A stretch of DNA of 64,000 nucleotides from Ampelocalamus luodianensis (Eukaryota > Streptophyta > Magnoliopsida > Poales > Poaceae). The position numbers and the translations under genes were made by a program. Below the pieces are notes generated by a model. That model did not search any database and had not been told where the DNA came from. It was given only the letters and a program-made list of their open reading frames with translations. This document shows positions 1 through 11,516 of the stretch, piece by piece; positions within the stretch are counted from its first letter, which is position 1, and the number at the start of each line of letters is the position of its first letter. The DNA is taken from NCBI GenBank assembly GCA_036346255.1, contig CM070632.1, positions 48,682,896-48,746,895 on the forward strand, written 5' to 3'.

Positions 1-469
1 ATTGCGATCGATTGGGCAGCGGTGTGGATGATGAAGATCTACCGGATATTGCATCTTTGTGGGAGGTAACCTTGTGTCATGGAGAAGCAAGAAGCGAGGA
101 GGTTGTGACTCGCCCATCGCAGGCAGCAGTACAGAGCAATGGCGTTGAGTGTGAGTGAAATGATATGGATGAAGGGGTTATTGTCCGAGCTTCGAATATG
201 GTGGAATAATCTCTTGGTGTTGCATTGTGATAATAAATCTGCAATCAACATTGCTAACAACCCAGTTCAGCATGATCGTACCAAGCACGTTGAGATTGAC
301 AGGTTTTTCATCAAGGAAAAGTTTGATGGCAGAATATTGAAATTATAGTATGTCAAGTCTGGTGAATAGTTAGCTGACTGTTTTACTAAAGGGTTAGGTC
401 CTAGTGAGGGTGCTACAATATGTAACAAGATGGGCATGATTGATATCTTCGGTCCATCTTGAGGGGGAG
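1..469 (+). mobile_element. Ty1/copia retrotransposon fragment: decayed end of pol (RNase H)
   Basis: This is the C-terminal end of a copia polyprotein. From 139 to 348 one frame reads typical RNase H sequence, including DNKSAI, NNPVQHDRTKH and VEIDRFFIKEK. The last conserved block LADCFTKGLG follows in frame only after in-frame stops near 346-368. Bases 1-138 also match copia RNase H (DWA at the start, then remnants of a LVSW-SKK-type block), but the frame is shifted several times, so the enzyme is dead. A polypurine tract (GAGGGGGAG) lies at 461-469, immediately before the LTR. The 5' part of the element is outside the window. Confidence 0.85.
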
Positions 470-587
470 TGTTGGAGAGTTTGTGTTAGATCTAAATAAT
501 GAGTTGTATTAGAGTTGGACTCTACTTTGAGACTATAAATAAAGAGTGTGGGATCCTACGGGATACACACAATATTTCAACAATCTA
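470..587 (+). mobile_element. 3' LTR of the copia fragment (3' boundary approximate)
   Basis: The LTR begins with TGTTGGAGAG directly after the polypurine tract. It contains a TATA-like and poly(A)-like stretch (tataaataaagag, about 535-548). The end is placed at ...CAATCTACA near 587 because that gives the expected CA terminus; this would be a short LTR of about 118 bp. No second copy is present in the window to confirm the edge. Confidence 0.5.
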
Positions 588-1045
588 CAGTAGCTAGCAA
601 CTTGAACATGTTTCAATGGTGATCCGTTGGATTGCCTTTGCACTTTGCTAAGTTTTGGTTAGTGGGTGCTTTGTTGACTAAAAAATATGCAGACAGATTG
701 CTAGGGTGAAGTCTTATTTTGCCGTTGAAAGTTCTTACGTTTTTCTTTGTTTTAAAAAAGAACCTGTAAGTTCTTGATTTTTTTCAGTCCAAAACATCTT
801 CCTCGAAATGCTGCTATAGGTGCAGCGGTTTAGGTGGTTTTCATTATTCATTGCCCCACTGGTGAGTTTCTTGACATAACTGAGACACAAACAACCAGTA
901 GTGGAGCAGACAATTCCCTCAAACAAAGGGCAAGATGTGAAATTTTGATGGCATATTAAAGAGACGCAATCCACAGTTAGTGAAGATGTAGCACAATAGA
1001 GATTGGTCCAAGATGTTAAAAAAATTCAGGGAGAGAGAAACACTG
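588..1045. other. Unassigned intergenic sequence
   Basis: Nothing can be assigned. There are only short spurious reading frames and no terminal repeats I can see. It separates the copia LTR from the LINE. Confidence 0.5.
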
Positions 1046-2732
1046 AGCTTCTAGTATCTGTGTGTCTTTGAACAATTATCAGGTTTAAAGATTAATTTCA
1101 TAAGAGTGAACTCTTTTGTTTTGGCAAAGCCAAAGAAGTTGAACCACAATATACCCAATTATTTGGTTGTGAAGTGGGTGTCTTCCCTTTCAGGTACTTA
1201 GGTATTCCAATTCACTATAGGAGATTAAGGAATAGTGATTGGAAAGGGGTTGAAGATAGAGTTGAAATGAAACTCAGTAGTTGGAAAGAAAAAAATATGT
1301 CTGTTGGTGGGCGCTTGGTACTTATTAACTCGGTGCTAAGTAGCATTCATATGTTTATGTTGTCTTTTTTTGAGATCCCTATGGAGGTTCTCAAAAAACT
1401 AGATTTTTATAGATCTAGATTTTATTGGCAGAGTGACAATCAGAAAAGGAAATATAGGCTTGCTAAATGGAGATTAGTATGTACTCCCAAAGAGCAAGGC
1501 GGTCTAGGCATCCAGAACTTAGACGTAAAAAACAAAAGTTTATTAGGGAAATGGCTTTTTAAGTTGCTTAATAAAGAAGGAATATGGCAAACTTTGCTAA
1601 CTAGGAAATATTTGGGTGAAAAAAGCCTTTCATAGGTGATTAACAAACCTGGGACTTCCCACTTTTGGTCAAGTTTAATGAAAGTTAAAGATCTTTTTTT
1701 CGCTTTGGATCATTCCAGGTTAAAAATGGAATGCAAACTAGGTTCTGGAAAGATATTTGGTTAGGAGATTCTCCGCTAAAAAATCAATACCCAATCCTTT
1801 ACCATGTTGCGAGAAAAAAGGATGATTCAATAGCAAATATTATGAGATCGTTTCCTATAAATATTTCTTTTCGTCGACCTATTATTGGACCTAAGTTACA
1901 GGTTTGGAATGAGTTAATTTTGAGAATAGCCAATTTACAATTGAGTTCTCAAAAAGATGTTTTTAGATGGAATTTGAATAAGTCTGGACTATTTTCGGTA
2001 CAGTCTTTATATACAACACTTATTGGAAATTATCAAGCCCCCAATAGGACTTTTATTTGGTTACTTAAAATTCCTTTAAAGGTGAAAATATTCCTATGGT
2101 ATCTCAAAAGAGGGGTAGTTCTAACTAAGGATAATATGCACAAAAGAAATTGGAGGGGAAGTAAAAAGTGTTTTTTCTGTATTACAGATGAAACAATTCA
2201 GCACATTTTTATTGATTGTCCCTTTGCACGTCTTGCATGGTGGGTTGTTCAATGTGCGTTTAATTTATCCCCTCCTGTGAATATGGCCAACATGTTTGGG
2301 AATTGGTTAGACGGTAAAAATCACAACTCCTTGTGGGAGCCAGTGTCTTATGTTGGTCTATTTGGTTATGTCGGAATGATGCGATTTTTGACAAAAAGAC
2401 TATCACTAATCCCTTGCAGGTTATCTTACTGAGTGGACAACGGATGAGGGCTTGGGCGAGTATGCAGAAACCAGCCCAGAAAGAGTCCATGATGAGTGGA
2501 AGTGCTAGGTTGGAGAATGTGGCGAAGCAAATCTTCAACAACCATGGGTGGCGGTTTAGTCACAGGATTTGTAATGATTGAATTTAAAGTTCAGTCGTCT
2601 TTTGGTTGTAAGGCTTCGAGCCACTTTCAACTTTATGATTATTTTTGAACTTGAAATTTTGTAATAAACTAGACTGTGTACATCCTTAATGCAGAGGCCG
2701 GAAGAGTTTTTCTCTTCCATTATCTAAAAAAA
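1046..2732 (+). mobile_element. L1-type non-LTR retrotransposon (LINE), 3' part, decayed
   Basis: Encodes the C-terminal half of a plant LINE reverse transcriptase. The post-catalytic block FRYLGIPIHYRRLRNSDW, then VGGRLVLINSVLSS and FYWQ, runs from about 1186 to 1635 and ends in a stop. A shifted frame from 1731 continues with RFWKDIWLGDSPL and the zinc-binding RVT-associated domain (CFFC at about 2170, then a His and Cys in HIFIDCPFARLAW). The catalytic YADD block is missing, so this copy is 5'-truncated or deleted. The 3' end is gcagaggccggaagag...attatctaaaaaaa at about 2690-2732, the same tail as the insertion at 8661-8723. At least one stop and two frameshifts make it non-functional. 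I did not find its target-site duplication. Confidence 0.85.
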
Positions 2733-3954
2733 GTATACATAGTCACATCCCAGATGAAAAATCAAAGCTGATAATGTCCTTTTGCTGCACTGTTATCCCA
2801 ATTTTGCTGTTTCTTCTTCTTTGTGGAATCCAGTTTGACAGTAACTCAAAACAAAAGAATAGAAAGGTACCTTCTAGCTGAAATTTCAGATCATTCTAGA
2901 ATGTAGAAAAATACACGGAGCAATCCAATTTCATCATCACCAGGGGAACAAAATACTGGTTTTGAGGCAATCGAAAAAAAAAAATCCCCGAGATACATCT
3001 TTGTCTCCATGAAAATGAAAGGATCCTAAAGAGAAGATAAGAGAAGCTGCAAGTTGCACACTTTCAGCTTTAAAAGTCAGGGATGTCTGATTGCATCTAT
3101 CTTGCTATGAAATGGAAATAAATACTTAATTGATCATCCTATGCGAATTCCAAGAAAGCAACAGGTTGTCTAAACAACCAAGGACTGAATCATGTTCCAT
3201 TATTATTCGCCTCTATGGTTGGTTGGTTGGTTATAGGTGTATTTGTACCTAATTCTTCCAGCTCCACAGTGTTATATTAGTACAGATCATATGAACAAAG
3301 GAACAAGAACAATTATATCAGTAAAGATCACATAGACAAATAAAAGAACATGAGAACCAGATGCTGAACCCAGAGTGTTTCATCTCCTCAAAGACCTGTC
3401 AGTTGACAACTCAAATACTCAATATTACATAAAGATTTCAGGGCTGTACTAAAATGGCACTACATCTTTTAAAAAACTTTACAGAGAAGATTCCCTGGAT
3501 AATTGGCACTGAGCTGACTTGATAATATTATTTAAAAAATCTAGCTCCAATATGAGCTGCATAAGCATGTAAATCCAAGAAATAGTGTAACATGACGGTA
3601 GAACTTTCATTAAACACCTTGAAGAGTGCCTTTTCAGAAAACATTACATTTAATATTGATTGGAACAGCAGCTAGGGAATGTATCACATTCACACGTCTA
3701 AGTCCACAACACCAAGTACATGATTTAGCACAGAAGATATTATTATCAAGCAGTGACTATCTGCATGTAGACCCAGGAAAGAAGTGCAGCATGAAGCTCA
3801 AATCCTAATTACATAAAGCCTCACTCTTGTTCCCAGCCAAACCTTCGCAAAAGCTCAAAAACCATGAAGAAATGAAGTGAGAAGGACGACGTTCGGCGCC
3901 GATAAAATGATATGTTCAAGCAACCAATGGTTTACAGAGCTTACGGCACCATGT
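2733..3954. other. 3' flank of the VAP4-like gene (probably includes its 3' UTR)
   Basis: There is no coding signal. The sequence is AT-rich and lies downstream of the minus-strand VAP4-like stop codon at 3955-3957. The 3' UTR must fall in its upper part, but I cannot fix the poly(A) site. The lower part borders the LINE tail. Confidence 0.5.
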
Positions 3955-6303
3955 CTACACCGAATCAACCCCTTCGATCTGCTGACGAGCAAGGTATCTC
4001 TCTCTTCGTTCCTTCTGAAATAAGAAAATTGAGAAATAACATATGGTCACATGAGACACATCCTCATCTCAGAGATTAGTAAAAGACTAGACTACTGTCA
4101 TTAAAAAAATCAGAGCACTGATCTGTGATCTTACCCATTCATCAATCACAAGACCTTCACCAACAATACGGGGACCAGTGTCCTCTGGGGGCTTCTTGCG
4201 TGCCTCAAGGGCTGCTTCTGCTTCAGCGAGCTGGCGCTTGAGTTTGTCCATTTGCTTAGAAAAAGATATTGCCGAAATGTGTAAGGCGAACTTGCTATTC
4301 TTCAGAGTTGCATTGTATTAAGAGCGAAAGCAAAACGAAAGAAGAAGCTTTGCTGTGACTTACTGGGCTAGGACGCTCAGCATCCAAGAATACCACCCGC
4401 AGAACTTGCTCAACAGCAACCTGGTCTTTCTGCTCATCGAACTGCGACACAAAGGTAACACTTTAAATCATGCAGTGATTAAAATGGAGAATGAGTGGAG
4501 GTTTCCGACAACTAAATTGGCTCTCTTTCATGTCACTATTACATATGTGCATATGCAGACATGGTGTACAGATAAAAGCTTGACAAGTGCATTAATCACC
4601 ATGTGCATTGAGTTTCTTAATTAAGCATCTGTTTGGAAAATGTTGGATGCAACCCTTTCATCAACTCAGTGAAAGTAAGAGCTATTCAGCTAAAGCAAGG
4701 TACTGAAGCACTAGTGAGAATGTGGGATGTAACTCTACGTGTGTACCCTGCACACACCTGTGCACCCGAGAATAACTGAAATTCCAATAATAAAAATTTA
4801 GGCTATCACACGAGCTCAAGAGACAAAGGATTTACCAATTCTGGGACATACTCCATAGGTCCTTTGACTTTCAGACTGACAATCTTGAACTTAACCTTGC
4901 ACTTCTGATCTAATGGCTTCTCATTATTCTCAGGATGCTCCACAAACTTGAACACTGGCATTCAATGACAGAAGATTGATAAAAGGAAACAAAAGGAATG
5001 CACACCAAAGGTGATCAAAATTAAGTGCCACCAAAAAAAAGTCGATAGTATTCATCAGCTTTACATTACCTGTTGCTATGATGCTCTCTCCTGGAGCAAG
5101 TATACCGCCGGGAGGCCTCATGAAGCAACTCTTGGGTGCTGTTGTTTGGAACTAGAACACAATTAAAACATGTGTTAAATTAGCATTTTGCTGGTAGCTA
5201 TGGTGTAAATGGGGAATTCAACCAATATACTAGTTAGTAGTATCATACCGAACCTACCTAATAAGCATTGCTAGGAAGTAGGAACATTTGGTACCATCTA
5301 CTCATGGAAGAATCAACTTATGGGGATTAATTTAATGAAGAGGGCACCGGAGGGAGAAAAGTGTTGTTTACCTTAAACGCCACATGGGACTTGCTGATGT
5401 TCTTGATCCTCACCGTGCTCCGGACTTGCTTCCCAGGCTCATCTTTATCAATCAAAAATAGAGACTTAAGTTAGATACAAATTGGAGTCTATCTATCAAG
5501 TTACATCAAACATGTCGATTTAGTCTAATCTACTATTACATTTGTGAGATGCACGCCATGAATGATTGATTAGTCCTACATAAGCAGAAGGCAATAGTTT
5601 TTTTTCTGAAACAGCAAACTTGATTTCAAGCGATTCGTCTCAACAAAATCGAATTCCCAGAGAGAGAAAAGACTCTCTCTTTTCCGCCAAACCAGAAGGC
5701 CAAACAGAAATTTCAGATGACGAAGCAGAGAACACTGAAAGTTTTCCGAAAAGGAAATTGCTTAACTATCCAAAACTAACATGCGAAGAACAGCAAAGGC
5801 GCCACCTTGACGAGCCTAAAATAATTAAATCAAGAACTCGGCAGCACAGGGAAAGTAAACTCCAATTAATCCAATCAAAACGTAGATGTAGAAATGATTC
5901 AAAGCAGTCACCTTTGGACTGAAGGGCTAACCGCAAGAAAGTATAAACCGCCCCAAGAAGAAGAACCAACCTTGCAATTGCAAACTAGCAAAACTAGTCA
6001 ACCACCGGATAGCGCATACGTACATGGGAAGTAGAGTTTTGTGGGCGGGTCGAGCCGCAGGCGGCGCCGGGTGGGCAGCAGCGACCGAATCACCTTGGCG
6101 CCCCCGCCGCCGGCCGGCGACGCGCGGCCCCCCTCCCCCCCTCCGGCGCCGCCCTCCGCGGGCAGCAGCGCGGAGGCGGTCCCCCAGAGCGGCATGCGGC
6201 ACAGCCCCCAGCGCCCGGCCCCCGCCGCCTCCTCGCCCTCCTCCCCCTCCTCCCCCTCGTGCTGCTGCTGATGGTGGCGCCCCTCCGCGGCAGCGCGGGG
6301 CAT
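3955..6303 (-). CDS. VAP4-like MSP-domain protein (vesicle-associated protein 4 type), 7 exons, 269 aa
   Basis: Coding exons on the minus strand are 6303-6024, 5442-5372, 5151-5070, 4954-4836, 4441-4364, 4254-4135 and 4014-3955. They total 810 nt, giving 269 residues plus TAG. Every junction has GT-AG borders and the phases join cleanly. The N-terminal 80 residues are low complexity (HHQQQ, repeated GEE, Gly/Ala-rich) with RWGLCRMP and LLPTRRRLRLDP. An MSP (VAP) domain follows at about 84-205, with VRSTVRIKNISKSHVAFKFQ, FMRPPGGILAPGES and QVLRVVFLD. A short coiled coil (MDKLKRQLAEAEAALEARKK) starts at 212, and the end is GEGLVIDEWKERRERYLARQ. There is no C-terminal membrane anchor, unlike classic VAP27, which is known for the plant VAP4 group. 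MSP domains bind FFAT motifs and act at ER contact sites; the soluble role here is inferred. The start at 6303 is the best of several in-frame Mets, because the sequence further upstream looks non-coding. Family assignment is strong; the exact start is less certain. Confidence 0.93.
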
Positions 6304-6634
6304 GCCACGGGTCACCGCCCCCTCGAGCAGCAGCAGAGGCTCGCCGTCCTCGTCGTCGGGCGCCGGCGAACGTATGGTGTGGGCTTTTGTTGGCTTCTTG
6401 GTTGGAGTGGTTGGGCGAGTGGAGGTGGTGGGAGGAAGAAGAAGAATATTGGGATGGAGAAGAGACTGCAGCGGCAGTGCGGTGGAATTGTCAATTGTGT
6501 CTGCGTGTATTCCCCTTCTCATTCGGTGGAAGGATGGATGGATGGTGGGGTCACCTCAGCATCATCAGCATTCAGCATGGTCGCTCTCTCCCCTCTGTTT
6601 GCTGATTGGTGATGGTCGTTGAGTCCTAACACGC
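6304..6634 (-). promoter_or_regulatory. 5' leader and probable core promoter region of the VAP4-like gene
   Basis: Read on the minus strand, this stretch is pyrimidine-rich (runs of tct/ctt and ccaccacc), as is common for grass 5' UTRs and Y-patch promoters. No clear TATA box is visible. The in-frame extension up to 6522 is not conserved-looking protein. Confidence 0.35.
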
Positions 6635-6920
6635 ATGAATATCGCGGGAACCTTATAGGAAGCAGTTAAATTCCTATATATAGAAACTGTTTCGATTCCT
6701 GTGAAATTCTTGCTATCCTAACAGTTCGGAGTATCGAACTGAAAAGTTCATCAAGCCGGTTTCGGTTGGGTGCCATGGCGGTGTTCACATTTACCTCAGA
6801 GCATATTTGAAATGCATGAATTTCGCACGAGCTTCACAGGAAGCAGTTCAATTCCTACGTGGAACTTGTTTGTTTTCCTATGAAATTCTTACTATCCATA
6901 CGTTTTGGAGTATCAATTTA
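6635..6920. repeat. Diverged direct duplication of about 105 bp
   Basis: Two related copies lie at about 6637-6740 and 6806-6917. Both contain gcatgaat.tcgc, aggaagcagtt.aattccta and gaaattctt.ctatcc, then a ..ttcggagtatcg / ttttggagtatca block. They may be remnants of one inserted sequence. The family is unknown. Confidence 0.55.
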
Positions 6921-7810
6921 GTGTCACTTGGGCTATTTTAACTAAAAGTTCATCGGGACTGATGTACTCGACAAGTAGACCGTGGATTACTTACAAATGG
7001 CATGGAGAGTTTTACAGAATAACGATTCAAAGTTTTGAGAGAAAAAAAAAAGAATGAAGAGAGTTTTGAACAATTTTCCCTCAACTTGTAGAATCAAAGT
7101 AGCTAGACTTTTCAGGAATGTTTACGCTCTTTTATGATTGCACTGCTCGTTTGATTTGATCTCCCAACATCTCAAATAAACCCATTTTTAGAGGAAGAAA
7201 AGTCTGCAGACAACATAAATATATACCTAATTCATCTATATGAAACTTCAGGAAAATTATCTCTTTGTTCTAGTATAATTTTTGGAAGCATTTATGACTA
7301 AGGAGGATTCACATGCCTCCCGTGCTCTCTCACCAACGCCGACTCCGTCCGCCGCTTCTGCCGTCCGCCACCGCTCCCGACATCTTCACCGCTTGATCCA
7401 ACCTCCTCTGACCTCTGCGTCGGACTGCCTCCCTCTGCCACCAGCATCGCCTTCGACCGCCGCCATTAGATGCCCCCCCGGCGCCGCCTCTGGTTGGTTG
7501 TCGCCCGTTGGTTACTGCCCGCCACCACCCCTTCTCCCTTGGCTCCGATTGGCCTCCTCCATCTATGTAGATCTAGTTTTTCCCCTTCTTTTTGTTTTTT
7601 TCTGGTATAGATCAATTACCTATATAATTATGGAATTGATTACTTATGTAATTATGTGATCTGATGATTGTTGCCAAGATTTACTTGTGTGCATATTTGA
7701 TTATTGTTCAAACAAAATTTAATTTGCAATTTATATGCTAATTTCTTAACTTTGCAATGAACTTTCGGTAGACTTTATAGGAATGAATATGCGAAAGTTC
7801 AAAGCAAAGA

Positions 7811-7812
<2 letters not shown>
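6921..7812. other. Intergenic, no supported gene
   Basis: The C- and Pro-codon-rich stretch at 7282-7659 is open but low in complexity and resembles no protein I know. I treat it as non-coding or as a gene-fragment remnant. Confidence 0.45.

Positions 7813-7900
<88 letters not shown>
7813..7900. repeat. (TA)44 microsatellite
   Basis: Uninterrupted TA dinucleotide repeat, about 88 bp. Confidence 0.98.
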
Positions 7901-7902
<2 letters not shown>

Positions 7903-8644
7903 GTTTTGTACTTCATACATGGAAATCGAGAATATAGTACATTTAATGCTTAAATTTATATTTCTATGTGATCATGCAAAAAGATAAATCGAATTTGCTC
8001 CTAATGTCCTTTCAAATGGCATCAAACAAGTCATCATTTGTCTCAGGAGCATTACAGACATTTGTCAACTCAGAACAACCAGTCAACCTATTTAAAAGCC
8101 AGACTGTTAAGCACCAAACTTCTACAACTCAGTCGTTCAGCTATTCAACCCTTCTGCCGTATAACACAGCCAGAAACTGCTTTTTAGAAAAGTTGTAGCG
8201 GTCCTAAATGGGGGCCTTAGACACTCGGTTTGCCTTTTACTATTGCAGAATTTTCCATAGAGTTGACTCCATTGACTTAAAAAGCTTTCAATAAGATCTT
8301 TTTATTATAAAAAGGTTTTTGGTGCCTTTGGGCTTTGGGAAGAAAGAACTTTACTCTACGGAATGAAGGGTTAATTTGACCGAAAATAGTACCACTAAGC
8401 TTTACTACTAATCTTTGGCCATGGTTCCTGCTAATTGTGCTTCTAGTAGTACATATTGACCACCACCTAAAACATTTCGTACCAAGCTGGCAACCTTGTA
8501 AATTAAATCTGTTCATATATACCATTATAGCCATACACTCAGTTAAGTATTCGTACGTTTCCAATTCCACTGGAATTTTTTAAAAAAAACTACAAATTGC
8601 GATTATGCATGGTTCCAGACCAATCACCGCCTCTTTTTTTTTTT

Positions 8645-8739
8645 AATCTCTTCTACATCGTTGCGCTATATGCATTCTTGATGCAGAGGCCGGAAGAGTT
8701 TTTTCTCTTCCATTATCTAAAAAAATCTCTTCTACATCG
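8645..8739 (+). mobile_element. Extremely 5'-truncated LINE insertion with target-site duplication
   Basis: A 63-bp insert (8661-8723) matches the 3' terminus of the LINE at 1046-2732: gcagaggccggaagag, then ctcttccattatctaaaa. It is flanked by the same 16 bases (AATCTCTTCTACATCG) at 8645-8660 and 8724-8739. A 3' tail ending in A and a long perfect duplication are the signature of target-primed reverse transcription. Confidence 0.92.
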
Positions 8740-8831
8740 AGTAAAACGGAATTGCTAAACACCAAATAAAAAAACAGTTTAGGAAAGAGGCAGTAGAAGG
8801 CAAGATGGCACTGTTTGCATGTTTGCACGTG

Positions 8832-9180
8832 AAATAGCAAATCTAGCTCTCTCTCCGAGGATCAAAGCTAAAAATAACACCACAGACTCACTAGCAGCGA
8901 TACATGTCCTCGTCCATGGAGGTTAGTTAATTATTTAGTCGTAGTTAATTAGTCCTAATTAATGTAGTCATGGTTAATTAGCCATGATTAATTTAGTCAA
9001 AATTAATTATTCATAATTAATTAACCGTAGTTAATCAGTCGTTATTAATTAGTTGTAGTCAGTTAGTCATGACCAATTTAATCATAATTAATTAATATTA
9101 TAAGAGAAATCCTCTCACCTGACGCGTGGAAGAGGAAGTCCCCCTCCTCAGGAGCGCGAAGAGGACTAGATTTGCTATTT
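8832..9180. mobile_element. Short inverted-repeat element (about 350 bp)
   Basis: The 15-bp sequence AAATAGCAAATCTAG at 8832-8846 is repeated exactly as its reverse complement at 9166-9180. Similarity extends weakly inward (ctctctctcc against cctcttcgcg). The centre is the degenerate TTAATTAGTC minisatellite. There is no coding capacity, and I could not settle a target duplication or superfamily. Confidence 0.6.
8926..9095. repeat. Degenerate minisatellite, about 11-15 bp phase, core TTAATTAGTC
   Basis: Many imperfect copies of the pattern (g)TTAATTAGTC(g/a)tg(g) lie in tandem, partly alternating with the reverse complement (taattaat). They form the middle of the inverted-repeat element. Confidence 0.7.
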
Positions 9181-9777
9181 TATGTAAACAGTGTTATTTA
9201 AACCAAAAACTGGGAGATGGAACAAAAGGTTGGAGCCTAGTACAAGGGAGCTGGAGAAGTCAATGGCAGGGCTTGTGAAGCACGTCGGACGTCAGCAGCG
9301 TGCCAGCGTCCCAATCGGAGCTTTCCAAGCAGCAACAGCAGCAGCTTAGCCTGAAGCCATGAACAGACACAGTACTACTCCACTTGTTTACACAACCAGA
9401 ACCAGAGAACGACGAGCATGCATGGAGAGTGGAGACACTGATACGATCTAATCAATCACGAGCCGCGAGCTCTCGTTCCAAGAGAGACAACAAAAGCCAT
9501 GCCTGCCTCTTTGAAACTGATCTGGAGTAGGTATATGGTTTGCTCGTGACCGGCCCTCATCCATCTCAAGACATAAGACTGAAGCTGCAGCAGCAGTCAG
9601 CTGGTCCCTAGCTAGCTACTTGATTCCCTACCTGGAGAATTTGTCTTGCCCCTTGCCCCCTTCACACGTGAAATGCAGGAATTATGTAGAAAAAAATAAA
9701 TTCCTTTTAAGATTATGTTGTTATGAAAGTCCTCTGTTCCAAATAGGGTACCGTGATATTTTTTACGATCGTAGGCT
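9181..9777. other. Intergenic, nothing assigned
   Basis: No reading frame, repeat or RNA gene is recognised here. Confidence 0.5.
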
Positions 9778-10518
9778 TGTTAGTAGTGATCGACGCTAAC
9801 ACCAGCCTTAGCCACATCCTTCTTGATAGATTTTGTTGGGGAGATCGTCGCGCTATCTCGAGCCGACGATAACCTCGTGAAGGCATAACACATCGGGGGA
9901 TCTACACTGGATCTTGTTCGGGGACCAACGTCGGCGAGCTCGTGACATCGGGGGATCCACCCCGAACGAGGTCTGCGGACCAACCTCAGACAAGGTCCAA
10001 GGACCAACCTCGGTGAGTCGTGACACATCGGATGATCCATCTCGGACGAGGTCCGAGGACCAACCTCGATGAGGCGTCACACATTGGGGGGGGTCCACCC
10101 CGAACGAGGTCCGAGGACCAACCTCAGCGAGGTGTGATACGTCGGCGAATCCACGCCAGACCTGGTCCGGGGTAGCCATGCGTTGAGGTCCCGTCAACAC
10201 CTGCATAGACGAAAGGCCGACGATGTAATGTATCTCGGACGTGGTGGGACCCACTTTGATGTGATGGATGAAAGTAGCTAAGCCCCGAGGGCAACAATGT
10301 AACTCAAGGATCTCCCACTCCCACTCTATAAATAGGACCTCATATAAATAGAGAGGAGGAGGCCACATGTAAGTTTTACCACACATATACAATTCGTATG
10401 ACCCCCTTGTGTGAGATTCTTGTTAAGCTCCTCCCTCGTATTCTCGGAGGTCGACGCATCCGATTGGGGATACCTACAAGTTTATTGTCCGATCTCGTAT
10501 CGATGACAAATTCTAACA
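9778..10518 (+). mobile_element. Solo LTR of a retrotransposon (about 741 bp)
   Basis: The sequence starts TGTTAG and ends CTAACA, a perfect 6-bp terminal inverted repeat with the canonical TG...CA. It contains a TATA box (ctataaatagg, about 10326) near the 3' third, as expected for U3/R. No primer-binding site or coding region follows. The 5-bp flanks (AGGCT and TGGTC) do not match, so this is an old solo LTR or the product of inter-element recombination. The internal subrepeats suggest a gypsy LTR. Confidence 0.7.
9893..10175 (+). repeat. Tandem subrepeats of about 55 bp inside the solo LTR
   Basis: About five imperfect copies of a unit run head to tail. The unit contains ggggatccaccccgaacgag, then gtccgaggaccaacctcg, then a gtgacacatc-like tail. 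Several cross-frame openings in this stretch are by-products of the repeat. Confidence 0.85.
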
Positions 10519-11391
10519 TGGTCGGTTTGGAACATAGGAATTGTTTCACACGTCTGGAACCTTACTTTGGACATATTTGGTAGGGCTCCGGCTCCCGAAT
10601 CCTCAACCAGAGCAGCCGGAGCCCAACCAAACGCCTAGGCTCCTCATTTTTCATAATCCGAATCCCAAAGGAGAGGAGCACCCTCCTAGCTCATTTTGCG
10701 GAGTGAGGTTGGAGCGACTCCCTACAGGAGTAGCATCGTCTTTACCAAATTGCCCATAAATTTGAGGGGTATTTACCCACCAAATGCCATTGGATATAAA
10801 CCCTAATCAGCTCGTCCCTCACCCTCGTTTCCCGAACAGAGAGTGCATCGCCCTCTTGCTCCTCTCTCTCTCACCCCCATGCTCCTCTCCAAACCCTAGC
10901 CACCGCTGCTTTGGATCTCCTCGCCACCAACCAGGACAAGCTTGTCACCGCTCCGGAGTACCTCTTCGTTGGTCTCTCATGCCCTAACCGTCGGTCCTGC
11001 ATTTTCCTCGCTGCCGAAGTCCACAGGAAACAGTAGATTTCTCCTTGTCCACCGGCGACCTCGGCATCCGTCCCCTTCTCCCCTCCCATGAAGGTAAGCA
11101 TTGCCTCCCCCAACCCTAGAATTTCCGCCACTGCCCCTAACCCACCCCTCTATGTAGCTACGCCCACCTTCCCCTTGGCCTCCTTCTCCTCTTGCCTCGT
11201 CCCTCCACAGTGGGCATGCCGGAAGCCGCCCCGAACAGACATGTGGATTCATGGTTGCCTTCCCCCGGTGGATTGACCTCTAATGTTCATTGCACTCATT
11301 TGAATACTGCAATTTTATTGTTACCGAAGATAAATTTTACTGTTACTGCAACACGGATGTTTGGTGCTAGTTGTGGCAGCAAGTTGTACTC
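10519..11391 (+). other. Unassigned region with a leader-like segment and splice donor
   Basis: Bases about 10780-11092 look like a grass 5' leader or first exon (aaccctaatc, CT-rich runs, several short Met frames) ending ATGAAG|GTAAGC at 11088. The start at about 10565 (tttggtagggctccggctcc) is mirrored loosely by the reverse complement near 12330-12395 (ctgtttgttagggctcc). A captured leader within a TIR element is therefore possible but unproven. Confidence 0.3.
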
Positions 11392-11394
11392 TAA

Positions 11395-11513
11395 GGGTTT
11401 GTTTGGATACATTGTAATCCGACTCAATTCCTTCGGATTGACTCGGAATTTGAACTAAAATCCCTTCCAATCCGAAGGGATTGATTTTAATCCCTTCCTA
11501 TCCAAACAAACCC
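11395..11513. mobile_element. Tourist-type MITE (119 bp) with TAA target duplication
   Basis: A perfect 15-bp terminal inverted repeat (GGGTTTGTTTGGATA) is flanked on both sides by TAA (11392-11394 and 11514-11516). The inside is also partly palindromic (aatcccttccaatccgaagggatt). TAA/TTA duplications and a GG start are typical of PIF/Harbinger-derived Tourist elements. Confidence 0.9.
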
Positions 11514-11516
11514 TAA

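Noticed and set aside
6024..6605. Long open frames on the plus strand over 6024-6622
   Set aside because: They are shadows of the GC-rich first exon of the minus-strand VAP4-like gene and are Pro/Arg-rich low-complexity sequence.
7738..7920. Open frame made of alternating Tyr-Ile
   Set aside because: It is a translation of the (TA)n microsatellite. The same applies to the frames over 18034-18095, 24697-24764 and 56405-56514.
9853..10392. A 179-codon open frame on the minus strand
   Set aside because: It runs through the tandem subrepeats and U3/R of the solo LTR and has no known domain.
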